Positions 34,342 to 45,808 of a stretch of 64,000 nucleotides of DNA are shown in pieces; the stretch's first letter is position 1; every line of letters starts with the position of its first letter. Location of the stretch: the NCBI RefSeq assembly GCF_900102465.1, contig NZ_FNBW01000006.1, forward strand, positions 124,001-188,000, written 5' to 3'. This DNA comes from Thalassobaculum litoreum DSM 18839 (GTDB lineage Bacteria > Pseudomonadota > Alphaproteobacteria > Thalassobaculales > Thalassobaculaceae). The position numbers were made by a program, and so were the translations under genes. The notes beneath the pieces were generated by a model, which saw nothing but the letters and a program-made list of their open reading frames with translations, was not told the origin of the DNA and did no database searches.

Positions 34342-35226
34342 TCAGATCGCCCCCAGCCCCTTCAGCGCCGCCTCGATCGCTTTCTTCTGCTCGGCGCTCG
34401 CCGGCGCCATCGGCTGGCGGGGCAGGCCCGAGGGCACGCCCTGGAGCGCCTGGGCGTATTTCGTCGCCGCCGGCAGGTTGTCGTGTGGCAGCAGCGCGTT
34501 CCAGGTGCGCAGCAGCTTCCAGTGCAGGTCCAGCGCCGCCGCATGGTCGCCCGCCTTCACCAGGTCCCAGAGCTTCACTGACGCGCCAGGTGCCGCGGCC
34601 AGGATCGCGGCGATCGAGCCGTGGGCGCCCATGGCATAGGACGGGTACATCAGCGCATCCACCGCGCTGAAGATCGACTTGCCCGGCTTCACGTCCATCA
34701 TCAGGTCGGCGAACAGCTTCAGGTCGCCGGCCGACTGCTTGACCCCGATCACCTGCGGCACTTCGTCGAAGATCCGCAGCAGCAGGGCCGGTGAGAGATA
34801 GGTCCAGGGCACCACGTTGTAGATGATGATCTTCTGTCCGGTCTCGCCGGCCATGGTGCGGAAATGCTCCACCATGTCGTCGTCGGAGGGCCGGAACAGG
34901 TAGTGCACCGGCGTCACCTGCAGGGCGGCGGGGTTCAGGTCGGCCACCAGCCTGCCCCGGCGCACCGCCTCCCGCGTGCTGTCGCAGATGATCCCGGCGA
35001 CCACGGGTACGCGTCCGGCGGCCGCCTCGGTGGCGGCGGCGAGCAGGTCGCGGGTCTCCTCGGCATCGAGGGTGTGGCCCTCGCCGGTGGAGCCGCCGAC
35101 CGCGACGCCGGCCGCGCCCTGCTTGATCAGCCAGTCGATCTGCTTAGCCGCGGCGCCGAAATCGATGGCGCCGGCGGCGTCGAAGGGGGTGGTGGATGGC
35201 GGAATGACGCCGGCGAGCTCGGCCAT
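34342..35226 (-). CDS. DapA-family lyase/aldolase
   Basis: A 294-residue class I aldolase of the dihydrodipicolinate synthase/N-acetylneuraminate lyase family. GGSTGEG (44-50) is the carboxylate-binding motif, Tyr136 (IIYNVV) the proton relay and Lys163 (GVKQS) the Schiff-base lysine. AGGAGGAG is upstream of 35226. It is divergent from an IclR regulator and near pobA, so a role in degradation of a keto acid is more likely than lysine synthesis. Confidence 0.9.
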   Translation of the reverse strand: MAELAGVIPPSTTPFDAAGAIDFGAAAKQIDWLIKQGAAGVAVGGSTGEGHTLDAEETRDLLAAATEAAAGRVPVVAGIICDSTREAVRRGRLVADLNPAALQVTPVHYLFRPSDDDMVEHFRTMAGETGQKIIIYNVVPWTYLSPALLLRIFDEVPQVIGVKQSAGDLKLFADLMMDVKPGKSIFSAVDALMYPSYAMGAHGSIAAILAAAPGASVKLWDLVKAGDHAAALDLHWKLLRTWNALLPHDNLPAATKYAQALQGVPSGLPRQPMAPASAEQKKAIEAALKGLGAI

Positions 35227-35349
35227 GGGATCTCCTCCTGAACGGGGTCCGGCGCGTTCTTCATTGCGGAATAGGGCGGCCGGTACCGGAAACGATGTCC
35301 GGAATACTCGGCGCATCTTGCGCGGCGGAGAACGATGGCGTTCCATCAA

Positions 35350-35364
35350 TTCCGATATCCGGAA
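35350..35364. promoter_or_regulatory. Candidate IclR operator palindrome
   Basis: TTCCG-ATATC-CGGAA is a perfect 5-bp inverted repeat with 5-base centre, 24 bases before the iclR start. The half-site CGGAA recurs upstream near 35300. This size and position fit an IclR-family operator controlling the divergent DapA-like and iclR genes. Confidence 0.4.
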
Positions 35365-35387
35365 CAGCTCCCGATGGCGTTTGCCCG

Positions 35388-36137
35388 ATGAAGTCCCTGC
35401 GCAAGACCTCCGCCGTGCTCGACTGCTTCACCCGGGAGGACCGCCGGCTGACCCTGGCGGAGATCGCCGCGCGCACCGGCCTGCCGAAGACCAGCGTGCA
35501 TCGCCAGCTCGCCGCCCTGCGCGAGATCGGCTTCCTGGTTCAGGACGGACGGCGCGACGCCTACCGGCTCGGCTTCCGGCTGCTCGCCCTGGGCGGCGTG
35601 GTGCTCGCCGATATCGACCTGATGAGGCATGCCCGCGCCCCGGCGGAGACCCTGGCCAACCAGAGCGGCGAGGCCGTCCATATCTGCGTGTTCGACGGCC
35701 GCAACGTGGTGTCGATCGAGCGTCGGGAGATGGAGGCGGCGAGCAACGAGATCGTCCGCATCGAGCGCGAGCCGCCGCACTGCACCGGGACCGGCAAGGC
35801 GATCCTGTCCACCCTGAGCGACGCCGATGCCGACCGGTTGCTGGACGATCTGCCGAGCGACGGGGCGCTGCCCCGCTTCGGGCCGAACACGATCACCGAC
35901 CGGGTCCGGCTGAGGCGCGATCTGACGGTCTGCCGGGCGCGCGGCTACGCGGTCGACGACGAGGAGCGCAATCCGGGCGTGCGCTGTGTCGGTGCGCCGA
36001 TCCGCCGACACGGCCAGGTGGTCGGTGCGATCAGCGTGACCGGCCCGGCCGCCCGCTTCCCCGACGCAAGGCTGCCGGTGCTGGCGGAGATGGTGATGGC
36101 CACGGCGGCGAAGATCGGGCTCAATCTGGAGCGGTGA
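35388..36137 (+). CDS. IclR-family transcriptional regulator
   Basis: The 249-residue protein has an N-terminal winged helix (LTLAEIAARTGLPKTSVHRQLAALREIGFL) and a C-terminal effector domain with HCTGTGKAIL and the ISVTGPAARF strand. It probably senses a small organic acid. It is divergent from the DapA-like lyase and 69 bases ahead of the genes for the isochorismatase-like protein and PobA; IclR proteins (PobR/PcaR type) often control pobA. ATG 35388 directly precedes the DNA-binding domain. Confidence 0.92.
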   Translation: MKSLRKTSAVLDCFTREDRRLTLAEIAARTGLPKTSVHRQLAALREIGFLVQDGRRDAYRLGFRLLALGGVVLADIDLMRHARAPAETLANQSGEAVHICVFDGRNVVSIERREMEAASNEIVRIEREPPHCTGTGKAILSTLSDADADRLLDDLPSDGALPRFGPNTITDRVRLRRDLTVCRARGYAVDDEERNPGVRCVGAPIRRHGQVVGAISVTGPAARFPDARLPVLAEMVMATAAKIGLNLER

Positions 36138-36206
36138 GGCCCAAGGACGGTCGGGCCCCGGGCTGATATGCTGAGCGGTCTCGCAGGGAAAAACTGGAGC
36201 AGCCCC

Positions 36207-38023
<1,817 letters not shown>

Positions 38024-38092
38024 CGATTCCGGCGGTTGCCATTCCGGGACGGGCGATGTCCGATAGCGGCCCACCGAACCGGAGCCTCTGCC

Positions 38093-39502
38093 ATGTCCGT
38101 CGCCGACCTGATCCCGAAGACCGCCACCGAGATCGTCTCCCTGCTGAAGAACGGCGAGGTCACCACCGGCGACCTTCTGGACGCGCTGGAGCAGCGCATC
38201 GAGGCGGTCGACGGCACGATCAACGCCCTGCCGACCCTGTGCTTCGACCGGGCCCGCGACCGCGCCTCGGCCGCGTCGAAGGACAGCGTGCTGGCCGGGC
38301 TGCCGGTGGCGATCAAGGATCTGACCGCGACGCAGGGCGTGCTCACCACCTACGGCTCGCCGATCTACAAGGACAACGTGCCCGACAGCTCCGACATCCT
38401 GGTGCAGATGCTGGAGGCCGAGGGCGGGGTGGTCTACGCCAAGGCCAACACCCCGGAATTCGGCGCCGGGGCGAACACCTTCAACGAGGTGTTCGGCCGT
38501 ACGGTGAACCCCTGGAACACGTCGCGCAGCGTGGCCGGGTCGTCCGGCGGCTCGGCCGCGGCCCTGGCCTCGGGCACGGCATGGTTGGCCTCGGGCTCGG
38601 ATCTCGGCGGCAGCCTGCGCAACCCGGCCAGCTTCTGCGGCATCGTCGGCTTCCGCCCGACCCCCGGCCGGGTCGCCCACGGCCCCTCCGATCTGCCCTT
38701 CGGCTCCATGTCGGTGGACGGACCGATGGCGCGCAACGTACCGGATGTGGCCCTGATGCTGGACGCCATGGCCGGCGAACACCCGGTGGATCCGATGTCG
38801 CTGGCCCGGCCGGCGGAATCCTTCACCGACGCGGTCAAGGCCAAGCGGATGCCCAAACGGGTGGCGCTGAGCACCGATCTCGGCGGCATCACGCCGGTGG
38901 ACAAGGAGGTCGCCGCCATCGTCGAGAAGGCGGCCAAGGTGTTCGAGGACATGGGCTGCATCGTCGAGGAGGCGAGCCCCGACTTCACCGACGTCCAGCT
39001 CGTGTTCCAGACCCTGCGTGCCATGCAGTTCGCCGCCGGCAAGAAGGCGCTGCTGGAGAAGCACCGCGATCTGCTCAAGCCCGAGGTGATCTGGAACATC
39101 GAGAAGGGTCTGGAGCTCACGATGGACGAGATCGCCCAGGCGGAACTCGCCCGCGGCCGGCTGTACCACCGGGTGGAGCAGTTCTATCGGACCTACGACC
39201 TGGTGCTGTCGCCGGCGACCATCGTGCCGCCCTATCCGGTCGAGCACCGCTATGTGGAGGCATGCAACGGCCACACCTTCTCGAACTATATCGAGTGGTG
39301 CACGGTGGCCTATGCCTTCACCTGTGCGAGCTGTCCGGCGCTGTCGGTGCCGGCGGGCTTCACCGCCGACGGGCTGCCGGTCGGCCTGCAGATCGCCGGC
39401 AGGCCGCGCGGCGAGGCCGACCTGCTGAGTGCCGCGGCGCTGTACGAGACTGCGGCGGGGATCAAGTCGGGCATCCCGATCGACCCGCGCGCGGGAAGCT
39501 GA
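38093..39502 (+). CDS. Amidase-signature family hydrolase
   Basis: The 469-residue protein has the Ser-cisSer-Lys triad: Lys75 (VAIKDL), the GSSGGSAAALASG signature at 149-161 with the cis-Ser at 150/151, and Ser174 in SDLGGSLR. It hydrolyses an amide or ester of a small acid. GatA is excluded by sequence outside the signature and by the lack of gatB/gatC. It follows pobA by 69 bases and could feed an aromatic amide into the pathway. GGAG at 38081-38084 supports the start. Confidence 0.9.
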   Translation: MSVADLIPKTATEIVSLLKNGEVTTGDLLDALEQRIEAVDGTINALPTLCFDRARDRASAASKDSVLAGLPVAIKDLTATQGVLTTYGSPIYKDNVPDSSDILVQMLEAEGGVVYAKANTPEFGAGANTFNEVFGRTVNPWNTSRSVAGSSGGSAAALASGTAWLASGSDLGGSLRNPASFCGIVGFRPTPGRVAHGPSDLPFGSMSVDGPMARNVPDVALMLDAMAGEHPVDPMSLARPAESFTDAVKAKRMPKRVALSTDLGGITPVDKEVAAIVEKAAKVFEDMGCIVEEASPDFTDVQLVFQTLRAMQFAAGKKALLEKHRDLLKPEVIWNIEKGLELTMDEIAQAELARGRLYHRVEQFYRTYDLVLSPATIVPPYPVEHRYVEACNGHTFSNYIEWCTVAYAFTCASCPALSVPAGFTADGLPVGLQIAGRPRGEADLLSAAALYETAAGIKSGIPIDPRAGS

Positions 39503-39610
39503 AACCCCGCTTCTGTTCCGTCTCCAAGGCCGCGCGCCGGGGCCGAGGGTGACGGCGTGCTGGAGCGTCGGGCGAAAGCCTTGGGCGGTCCAACACGCTG
39601 AGGCCTGGAT

Positions 39611-39627
39611 CCCGGGTCAAGCCCGGG
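39611..39627. repeat. GC-rich palindrome in a convergent spacer
   Basis: CCCGGG (39611-39616) and CCCGGG (39622-39627) enclose TCAAG. It belongs to the same 5-base-loop class as those at 9375, 57086 and 57157. Confidence 0.6.
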
Positions 39628-39682
39628 AAGACGCGAAGGGAAAGTGTGGGGCTCGGCGTCCGCTCCACCACTCCCCCTCGCA

Positions 39683-39705
39683 CTCCCCGGAACAGGTCCG
39701 CGGAG
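39683..39705. repeat. GC-rich imperfect palindrome in a convergent spacer
   Basis: CTCCCCGGA and TCCGCGGAG enclose a 5-base loop with one mismatch. With the element at 39611 it fills the 231-base region between the convergent amidase and hydratase genes, where no gene is seen. Confidence 0.5.
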
Positions 39706-39733
39706 TAACGGAAGAGGGAAGCGCCCCCTCGGA

Positions 39734-40534
39734 TCAGGTGAAATCCACCGTCACCGTGCCCAGCGGGCCGTAATCCGCCACGATCTTCTCGTTCGGCTGG
39801 GCCGGGTACGGCGGGGTGGTCGAGCCCGTGGTCACGTATTCACCGGCCGCGATCGACTTGCCGTGCTTGGCGAGCTCGTTCACCAGCCAGGCGGTCACCG
39901 CGTAGGGGCCGTTCTCGACATTGCCGCCCTTGCCCTCGCGCACGGTCTGGCCGTCGGCGGTGAGCGTGACGGCGAGGTCGAGCAGGTTCATGTCCGTCGC
40001 CCCGTCGACCGGCGCGCCCATGATCCAGAAGCCGTGGGCGCCGTCATCTGCGATCAGCGAGGCGCCGCCCGCCTTGGTCCAGCCGGCGCCGAACGGGGTG
40101 TCGACGATCTCGATCGCCGGCAGCACCGCGTCCACCGCGTCGATCACGTCCTCCTCGGTGACGGTCCGCTTCAGCCCGTCCAGCGGCTTGCCGAAGCGCA
40201 GGGCGATCTCCGGTTCGATCACCCGGATATACATGTCCTTGCTCGGGAAGGCGGCCGGGCTCTCGGTGGTCATGGTGGAGAGCAGCACGCCCCAGAACAT
40301 GTCCGGCAGACCCAGCAGCTCGCGCGCGCCGGCATTGGTGGCGCCGATCTTGTAGCCGATGGACACGGCACCGTCGGCGGCCCGCATCTCGATCACTTCG
40401 GCCTGGATGGCGTAGCCGTCCTCGAGCTCCTCCGGCTTCTGGCCGTCGGGCAGGGCGTCCAGGGTTGCCTTGCGGGCCCGGTGGTCCTGGAGCGTGGCGG
40501 CGGCGGCTTTCACCATGTCTTCGGGCATCGGCAT
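39734..40534 (-). CDS. 2-keto-4-pentenoate hydratase family (MhpD-like)
   Basis: The 266-residue protein matches 2-oxopent-4-enoate hydratase and 4-oxalocrotonate decarboxylase: DGYAIQAEVIEMR, SIGYKIGATN, FWGVLLS, IEPEIALRFG (metal-binding Glu pair), LPAIEIVDTPF and FGAGWTK. These enzymes act late in meta-cleavage of aromatics. GGGAG precedes the start at 40534. It follows birA on the same strand (65-base gap), not the pobA genes, although it is convergent with that group. Confidence 0.88.
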   Translation of the reverse strand: MPMPEDMVKAAAATLQDHRARKATLDALPDGQKPEELEDGYAIQAEVIEMRAADGAVSIGYKIGATNAGARELLGLPDMFWGVLLSTMTTESPAAFPSKDMYIRVIEPEIALRFGKPLDGLKRTVTEEDVIDAVDAVLPAIEIVDTPFGAGWTKAGGASLIADDGAHGFWIMGAPVDGATDMNLLDLAVTLTADGQTVREGKGGNVENGPYAVTAWLVNELAKHGKSIAAGEYVTTGSTTPPYPAQPNEKIVADYGPLGTVTVDFT

Positions 40535-40599
40535 CTCGGCACTCCCTTGGGTTGTTGTTCCGCTTACGTACGACGGAGCACGGGGTATGTCACCCCGGC

Positions 40600-41358
40600 C
40601 TATGACCTGGGAACCGCCGCGCCGAAGAAAAGATCGCCGGCGGAGATCGCCCGCAGCGAGCCGTCGGCGGTGAGGATCTCGGCCCGGCACTGCGCGTCGA
40701 GGCCGCGCAGGGTGCCGGCGACGTCGTCGGCCGGATCGTCGGTGATGCGGGCAACGATGGGACCGCCGATCCCGGCCAGATGTTCCATGACCGACGACCG
40801 GATCGCCGGCAGGCCGCCGGCCAGATAGGCCGCAAGCCGGCGCTCGAAATGCCGTGCCAGATCGTGCACCGCCCGGTCCCGGTCGATATCCGTCGCACCC
40901 TTGGCGGCGAGGTCGGCGGCGGCGTAGAGCTGGCCGGTGGGCGGGGAGGAGACCAGGTTCACCCCGATGCCGCAGATCACCCAAGGCCGGCCGTCCCGCT
41001 CGCCGCTCTCCAGCAGGATGCCGGCCAGCTTGCCGCCGTCCACCAGCACGTCGTTCGGCCATTTCAGCGCGACCGGTACATCGGCCGGCAGGGCGGCGCG
41101 GGCGAGGTCGAGCACGGCCAGTCCGCAGACCATGGACAGCCCCCATACCGGCGGCCAGTCGGGCGTGGGAAAGGCGATGCGGCTCCAGTACAGGTTGCCG
41201 GGCGGGCTGGTCCAGCTCCGCCCGCGCCGCGCCCGTCCGCCGGTCTGCTCGCGCGCGGTGACGATGGTACCCTCGGTGAGGCGTCCGTCGGCGATCCGTC
41301 GCCGGGCTTCCAGGTTGGTGCTGTCGACGGTGTCGAGATCGATGATCGGGGCGCTCAT
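40600..41358 (-). CDS. birA: Biotin-[acetyl-CoA-carboxylase] ligase
   Basis: The 252-residue enzyme attaches biotin to the carboxyl-carrier protein. It shows the biotin/AMP loop QTGGRARRGRSW, GNLYWSRI, LKWPNDVLVDGGKLAGILLE and ICGIGVN, and a short SH3-like C-terminal domain. There is no N-terminal helix-turn-helix, so it is a class I ligase without repressor role. It is divergent from the MaoC-like gene. Confidence 0.93.
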   Translation of the reverse strand: MSAPIIDLDTVDSTNLEARRRIADGRLTEGTIVTAREQTGGRARRGRSWTSPPGNLYWSRIAFPTPDWPPVWGLSMVCGLAVLDLARAALPADVPVALKWPNDVLVDGGKLAGILLESGERDGRPWVICGIGVNLVSSPPTGQLYAAADLAAKGATDIDRDRAVHDLARHFERRLAAYLAGGLPAIRSSVMEHLAGIGGPIVARITDDPADDVAGTLRGLDAQCRAEILTADGSLRAISAGDLFFGAAVPRS

Positions 41359-41497
41359 GGAGGCCGGATCGCACGGACCGGTGGTCCGATCAAGCCGGAT
41401 CGCCCTCGCTTGAGGCGGCCCGGCCCCGCCTGTATAGTCCGCGCGGAAAATTTCGCGCTGCAGCATAAGCGGTGGAAGAACCCGGGAGAGGGACGGC

Positions 41498-41971
41498 ATG
41501 AGCGATGCGAATGGCGGGGATGTCGGCCAAAAGGAAGTTGGCCAGTACTTCCTCGAGGACCTCACGGTCGGCATGACGTCCGACTACGACCGTGTGGTGA
41601 CCGAGGACATGATCGAGCAGTTCGCCGAGGTCTCCGGCGACCACAACCCGCTGCATCTCGACGAGGAGTATGCCAAGACCACCATGTTCAAGGGCCGCAT
41701 CGCCCACGGCATGCTGGGGGCGGCGTTCATCTCCAAGGTCTTCGGGACCCAGATGCCGGGCAAGGGCTCGGTCTATATCTCCCAGACCCTGCGGTTCCTG
41801 GCGCCGGTGCGGATCGGCGATACGGTGACGACCACCGTGGAGGTCGTGGACATCAACCCCGAGAAGAAGCGGGTCGCTTTCCGCTCGCGCTGCCGGGTCG
41901 GGCGCACCGTCGTGATCGACGGCGACGCCACCATCCTGGTGCCGTCGCGCGCGGCGAGCCAGGCGGCCTGA
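41498..41971 (+). CDS. MaoC-like (R)-specific enoyl-CoA hydratase
   Basis: The 157-residue hot-dog-fold protein has the hydratase-2 motif with Asp and His in FAEVSGDHNPLHLDEEYA, followed by RIAHGMLGAAFISKV. Such small PhaJ-type enzymes convert 2-enoyl-CoA to (R)-3-hydroxyacyl-CoA for polyhydroxyalkanoate or fatty-acid metabolism. It lies 19 bases ahead of ribF and probably shares its transcript. Confidence 0.9.
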   Translation: MSDANGGDVGQKEVGQYFLEDLTVGMTSDYDRVVTEDMIEQFAEVSGDHNPLHLDEEYAKTTMFKGRIAHGMLGAAFISKVFGTQMPGKGSVYISQTLRFLAPVRIGDTVTTTVEVVDINPEKKRVAFRSRCRVGRTVVIDGDATILVPSRAASQAA

Positions 41972-41990
41972 CCGGCGGAAAGGCAGTCCT

Positions 41991-42932
41991 GTGGAAATCC
42001 TGCGTTCGCTAGAGGCCGTGGAGCCCCGCCATCGGGGCTCGGTGGCGGCCATCGGCAATTTCGACGGCGTGCATCTTGGGCATCGGGCGGTTATCGGCGA
42101 GGCGGCCCGGATCGCCGGCGACCTGCACGCGCCGCTGTCGGTGGTGACCTTCGAGCCGCACCCGCGCCAGTTCTTCCAGGCCAACCTGGACCCGTTCCGG
42201 CTGAGTACGTCCAAGGGCCGGGCGACCCGGCTGGAGGATCTCGGCGTCGACACCCTGTTCGAGCTGCCGTTCAACCAGGAATTCGCCCAGCTCAGCGCCG
42301 AGGCGTTCATCGACGACGTGCTGCTCGGCCGGCTCGGCCTGCGCCATGTGGTGATCGGCTACGACTTCAATTTCGGCCACCGCCGGCGCGGCACCCCGGA
42401 CATGCTGGTGGAGCGGGCGTCCCAGAAGGGCTTCGCCGCCACCAAGGTCGCCGCCGTGCACGAGAGCGACGGCGCGGTCTATTCCTCGTCGCGCATCCGC
42501 CAGTGCCTGATGGAGGGCGATCCGCGCGGGGCCGCCTCGCTGCTCGGCGCACCCTGGGAGATCACCGCCACCGTCGAGGAGGGCGACAGGCGCGGCCGCA
42601 CCATCGGCTTCCCCACCGCCAACCTGCGCCTGGGTGACCTGCTCTGCCCGCGGCTCGGCGTCTATGCGGTGCGCGCCATGCTGACCGGCGGCGAGGGATC
42701 GGGCACCTGGATGCCCGGCGTGGCCAATCTCGGCCTCCGGCCGACGGTCAACGACCGGGGTGTGCTGCTGGAGGTCCACCTGTTCGACCGGGAAATCGAC
42801 CTCTACGGCCGCGATCTCCGTGTGAGATTGGTTGACTTTATCCGGCCGGAGCGGAAGTTTGGCGGCCTGGACGAGCTGACGGCGCAGATCGGTGCCGATG
42901 CGGCTCAGGCGCGGGAGCTTCTGGGGCATTGA
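41991..42932 (+). CDS. ribF: Bifunctional riboflavin kinase/FAD synthetase
   Basis: The 313-residue enzyme makes FMN and then FAD. The N-domain has the nucleotidyltransferase motif GNFDGVHLGHRAV and VIGYDFNFGHRRRG with YSSSRIR. The C-domain has the flavokinase GRTIGFPTANL. A GTG at 41991 is used as the start because it sits right before the first strand. No FMN riboswitch is present in the 19-base gap. It begins the conserved ribF-ileS-lspA order. Confidence 0.95.
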   Translation: MEILRSLEAVEPRHRGSVAAIGNFDGVHLGHRAVIGEAARIAGDLHAPLSVVTFEPHPRQFFQANLDPFRLSTSKGRATRLEDLGVDTLFELPFNQEFAQLSAEAFIDDVLLGRLGLRHVVIGYDFNFGHRRRGTPDMLVERASQKGFAATKVAAVHESDGAVYSSSRIRQCLMEGDPRGAASLLGAPWEITATVEEGDRRGRTIGFPTANLRLGDLLCPRLGVYAVRAMLTGGEGSGTWMPGVANLGLRPTVNDRGVLLEVHLFDREIDLYGRDLRVRLVDFIRPERKFGGLDELTAQIGADAAQARELLGH

Positions 42933-42975
42933 TCATCCCTGTGGTCCCGGCTCCCCAACGACACGGACGTTCGAG

Positions 42976-45798
42976 ATGACGACGGACTACAAGAGCACGG
43001 TGTTCCTGCCGAAGACGGATTTTCCCATGCGCGCCGGCCTGCCGAAGCGCGAGCCGGAGATTCTCGCCTGGTGGAAGGAGATCGATCTCGACCGGCGCAT
43101 CCGCGAGGTCCGCAAGGGCGCGGAGCCGTTCATCCTGCATGACGGCCCGCCCTATGCGAACGGCCACCTGCATATGGGCCACGCGCTGAACAAGATCCTG
43201 AAGGATCTGGTCAACCGCACCCAGCACATGGCCGGCAAGCGCACCCATTATGTTCCGGGCTGGGACTGCCACGGCCTGCCGATCGAGTGGAAGATCGAGG
43301 AGGACTACCGGTCCAAGGGCAAGGACAAGGACGCCGTGCCGGTGGTCGAGTTCCGCCGCCAGTGCCGCGAGTTCGCCGACCAGTGGATCGACACCCAGCG
43401 CGAGGAGTTCAAGCGCCTGGGCGTGACCGGCGACTGGGACCACTACTACACCACGATGACCTTCAAGGCCGAGGCGCAGATCGCCCGCGAGATCGGCAAG
43501 TTCCTGATGGACGGCAGCCTGTACAAGGGGGCGCGGCCGGTCATGTGGTCGGTGGTGGAGAAGACCGCGCTGGCCGATGCCGAGATCGAGTACCACGACC
43601 ACACCTCGACCACGATCCATGTGCGCTTCCCGGTGATCAAGCCGGGCAACCCGGCGCTGGACGGCGCGGCGATCGTCATCTGGACGACCACCCCCTGGAC
43701 CATGCCGGGCAACCGCGCCGTCGCCTATGGCGATGACATCGACTACGTGGTGGTCGAACCGACCGAGGTGGCCGAGAACAGCCTGGCCGTGGTCGGCGAG
43801 AAGCTGGTGGTCGCCCGCACCCTGCTGGACGACTTCAAGGCGCAGACCAAGGTTACCGCGCTGAAGGAAGTGGCGAGCCTCAAGGGCGCCGACATCGCCG
43901 GTACGGTCTGCGCCCATCCGCTGCGCGGCCAGGGCTACGACTACGACGTGCCGGCGCTGGCGGCCGATTTCGCCACCGACGACGCCGGCACCGGCTTCGT
44001 GCACATCGCGCCGGGCCATGGCGCCGACGACTTCGTGCTGGGCAAGGCGAACGATCTGGAGGTGCCGCAGACCGTCGGGGACGACGGCGTGTTCTACGAC
44101 CATGTGCCGATCTTCGCCGGCATGCACGTGCTCGAGGACAACATGAAGATCGCGGCCATTATCCGCGACCATGGCGGCCTCGTCGCGCGCGGCAAGGTCA
44201 AGCACTCCTATCCCCATTCCTGGCGCTCTAAGGCGCCGCTCATCTTCCGCAACACCTCCCAGTGGTTCATCTCCATGGAGACCACCGGGCTGCGGGACAA
44301 GGCGCTGAAGGCGATCGACGAGACCCGCTTCGTGCCCGCCGCCGGCCAGAACCGGCTGCGCGGGATGATCGAGACCCGGCCGGACTGGTGCATCAGCCGC
44401 CAGCGCGCCTGGGGCGTGCCGATCCCGGTCTTTACGTCCAAGGAGACCGGCGAGCCGCTGCGCGACCAGGCGGTGATCGACCGGGTGGCCGAGGCGTTCG
44501 AGAAGGAAGGGGCGGACGCCTGGTTCTCCAGCGACCCGTCGCGCTTTCTGGGCCCCGATCACGACCCGAAGGATTACGAGCAGGTCTCCGACATCGCCGA
44601 TGTCTGGTTCGACAGCGGCTCGACCCATGCCTTCGTGCTGGAATCCGAGGACGAGGCATGGGCCGATCTGCCCTGGCCGGCCCAGCTCTATCTGGAAGGC
44701 TCCGACCAGCATCGCGGCTGGTTCCACTCCTCCCTGCTGGTCGGCTGCGGCACCCGCGGCCGGGCGCCCTACGAGGCGGTGCTGACCCACGGCTTCATCA
44801 ACGCCGAAGACGGCCGCAAGATGTCGAAGTCCCTGGGCAACGGCGTCGACCCGCTGGAGGTGATCGAGCAGAGCGGCGCCGACATCCTGCGGATCTGGGT
44901 GGTCAGCTCCGACTTCACCGAGGATCTGCGTGTCGGGCCGGGCATCCTGAAGCACGCGGTCGACCATTACCGGCGGCTGCGCAACACCCTGCGCTACGTG
45001 CTGGGCGCGCTGGACGGCTACTCCGCGTCGGAGGCGCTGCCGGCCGAGCGCATGCCCGAGCTGGAGCGCTGGGTCCTGCACCGGATCTCGGAGATCGACG
45101 CGGTGGTGCGCCAATGCACCCACGATTTCGACTACCACACCATGTTCCTGACGCTGCACCAGTTCTGCGCCAGCGACCTGTCGGCCTTCTATTTCGACAT
45201 CCGCAAGGACTCGCTGTACTGCGACGCGCCGCAGAGCGACCGGCGTCGGGCCGTGCGCACGGTGATGAATACCCTGTTCGAGTGCCTGACCACCTGGCTG
45301 GCGCCGATCTGCTGCTTCACCGCCGAGGAAGCCTGGCGGGCGCGCAACACCGGCGAATTCGACTCCGTGCACCTGCAGGCCTATCCGACCATCCCGGCCG
45401 AGTGGTGCGACGAGGCGCTGGCGGAGAAATGGGCGAAGATCCGCGCGGTGCGCCGCGTGGTCACCGGCGCGCTGGAGCTGGAGCGGGCGGAGAAGCGTAT
45501 CGGCTCCTCGCTGCAGGCGGCCCCGACCGTCTATATGTCGGCGGCCGAGAAGGCGGCGTTCGAGGGCCTGGACGCGGCGGAGATCTTCATCACCTCCGGC
45601 GCCACCCTGAGCGAAGGCACGGGACCGGACGCGGCCTATCGCCTGTCGGACGTCGCCGGCGTCGCCTGCGATCCGACCCCGGCTGCGGGCGACAAATGCG
45701 AGCGCTGCTGGCGCGTCCTGCCCGAGGTGGCGGTCGGCGATCCGATCTGCGATCGCTGCGAGGATGCGGTCTCCGGCCTGGTCGACGCGGCCGAGTGA
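42976..45798 (+). CDS. ileS: Isoleucyl-tRNA synthetase
   Basis: The 940-residue class I synthetase charges tRNA-Ile. The HIGH motif is HLHMGHA (64-70), KMSKS is at 615-619, and the CP1 editing domain with TTTPWT and GTGFVHIAPGHG lies between. A C-terminal zinc finger (Cys908, Cys911 and a CDRC pair) ends the protein, as in the bacterial mupirocin-sensitive type. No T-box was seen in the 43 bases before it. It is followed by lspA after 10 bases. Confidence 0.98.
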   Translation: MTTDYKSTVFLPKTDFPMRAGLPKREPEILAWWKEIDLDRRIREVRKGAEPFILHDGPPYANGHLHMGHALNKILKDLVNRTQHMAGKRTHYVPGWDCHGLPIEWKIEEDYRSKGKDKDAVPVVEFRRQCREFADQWIDTQREEFKRLGVTGDWDHYYTTMTFKAEAQIAREIGKFLMDGSLYKGARPVMWSVVEKTALADAEIEYHDHTSTTIHVRFPVIKPGNPALDGAAIVIWTTTPWTMPGNRAVAYGDDIDYVVVEPTEVAENSLAVVGEKLVVARTLLDDFKAQTKVTALKEVASLKGADIAGTVCAHPLRGQGYDYDVPALAADFATDDAGTGFVHIAPGHGADDFVLGKANDLEVPQTVGDDGVFYDHVPIFAGMHVLEDNMKIAAIIRDHGGLVARGKVKHSYPHSWRSKAPLIFRNTSQWFISMETTGLRDKALKAIDETRFVPAAGQNRLRGMIETRPDWCISRQRAWGVPIPVFTSKETGEPLRDQAVIDRVAEAFEKEGADAWFSSDPSRFLGPDHDPKDYEQVSDIADVWFDSGSTHAFVLESEDEAWADLPWPAQLYLEGSDQHRGWFHSSLLVGCGTRGRAPYEAVLTHGFINAEDGRKMSKSLGNGVDPLEVIEQSGADILRIWVVSSDFTEDLRVGPGILKHAVDHYRRLRNTLRYVLGALDGYSASEALPAERMPELERWVLHRISEIDAVVRQCTHDFDYHTMFLTLHQFCASDLSAFYFDIRKDSLYCDAPQSDRRRAVRTVMNTLFECLTTWLAPICCFTAEEAWRARNTGEFDSVHLQAYPTIPAEWCDEALAEKWAKIRAVRRVVTGALELERAEKRIGSSLQAAPTVYMSAAEKAAFEGLDAAEIFITSGATLSEGTGPDAAYRLSDVAGVACDPTPAAGDKCERCWRVLPEVAVGDPICDRCEDAVSGLVDAAE

Positions 45799-45808
45799 GC
45801 ATCGCGGG

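Noticed and set aside
41972-41990. FMN riboswitch upstream of ribF
   Set aside because: The gap to the preceding gene is only 19 bases, far too short.
42933-42975. T-box leader for ileS
   Set aside because: The 43-base gap has no room for the structure, and T-boxes are not expected in this group.
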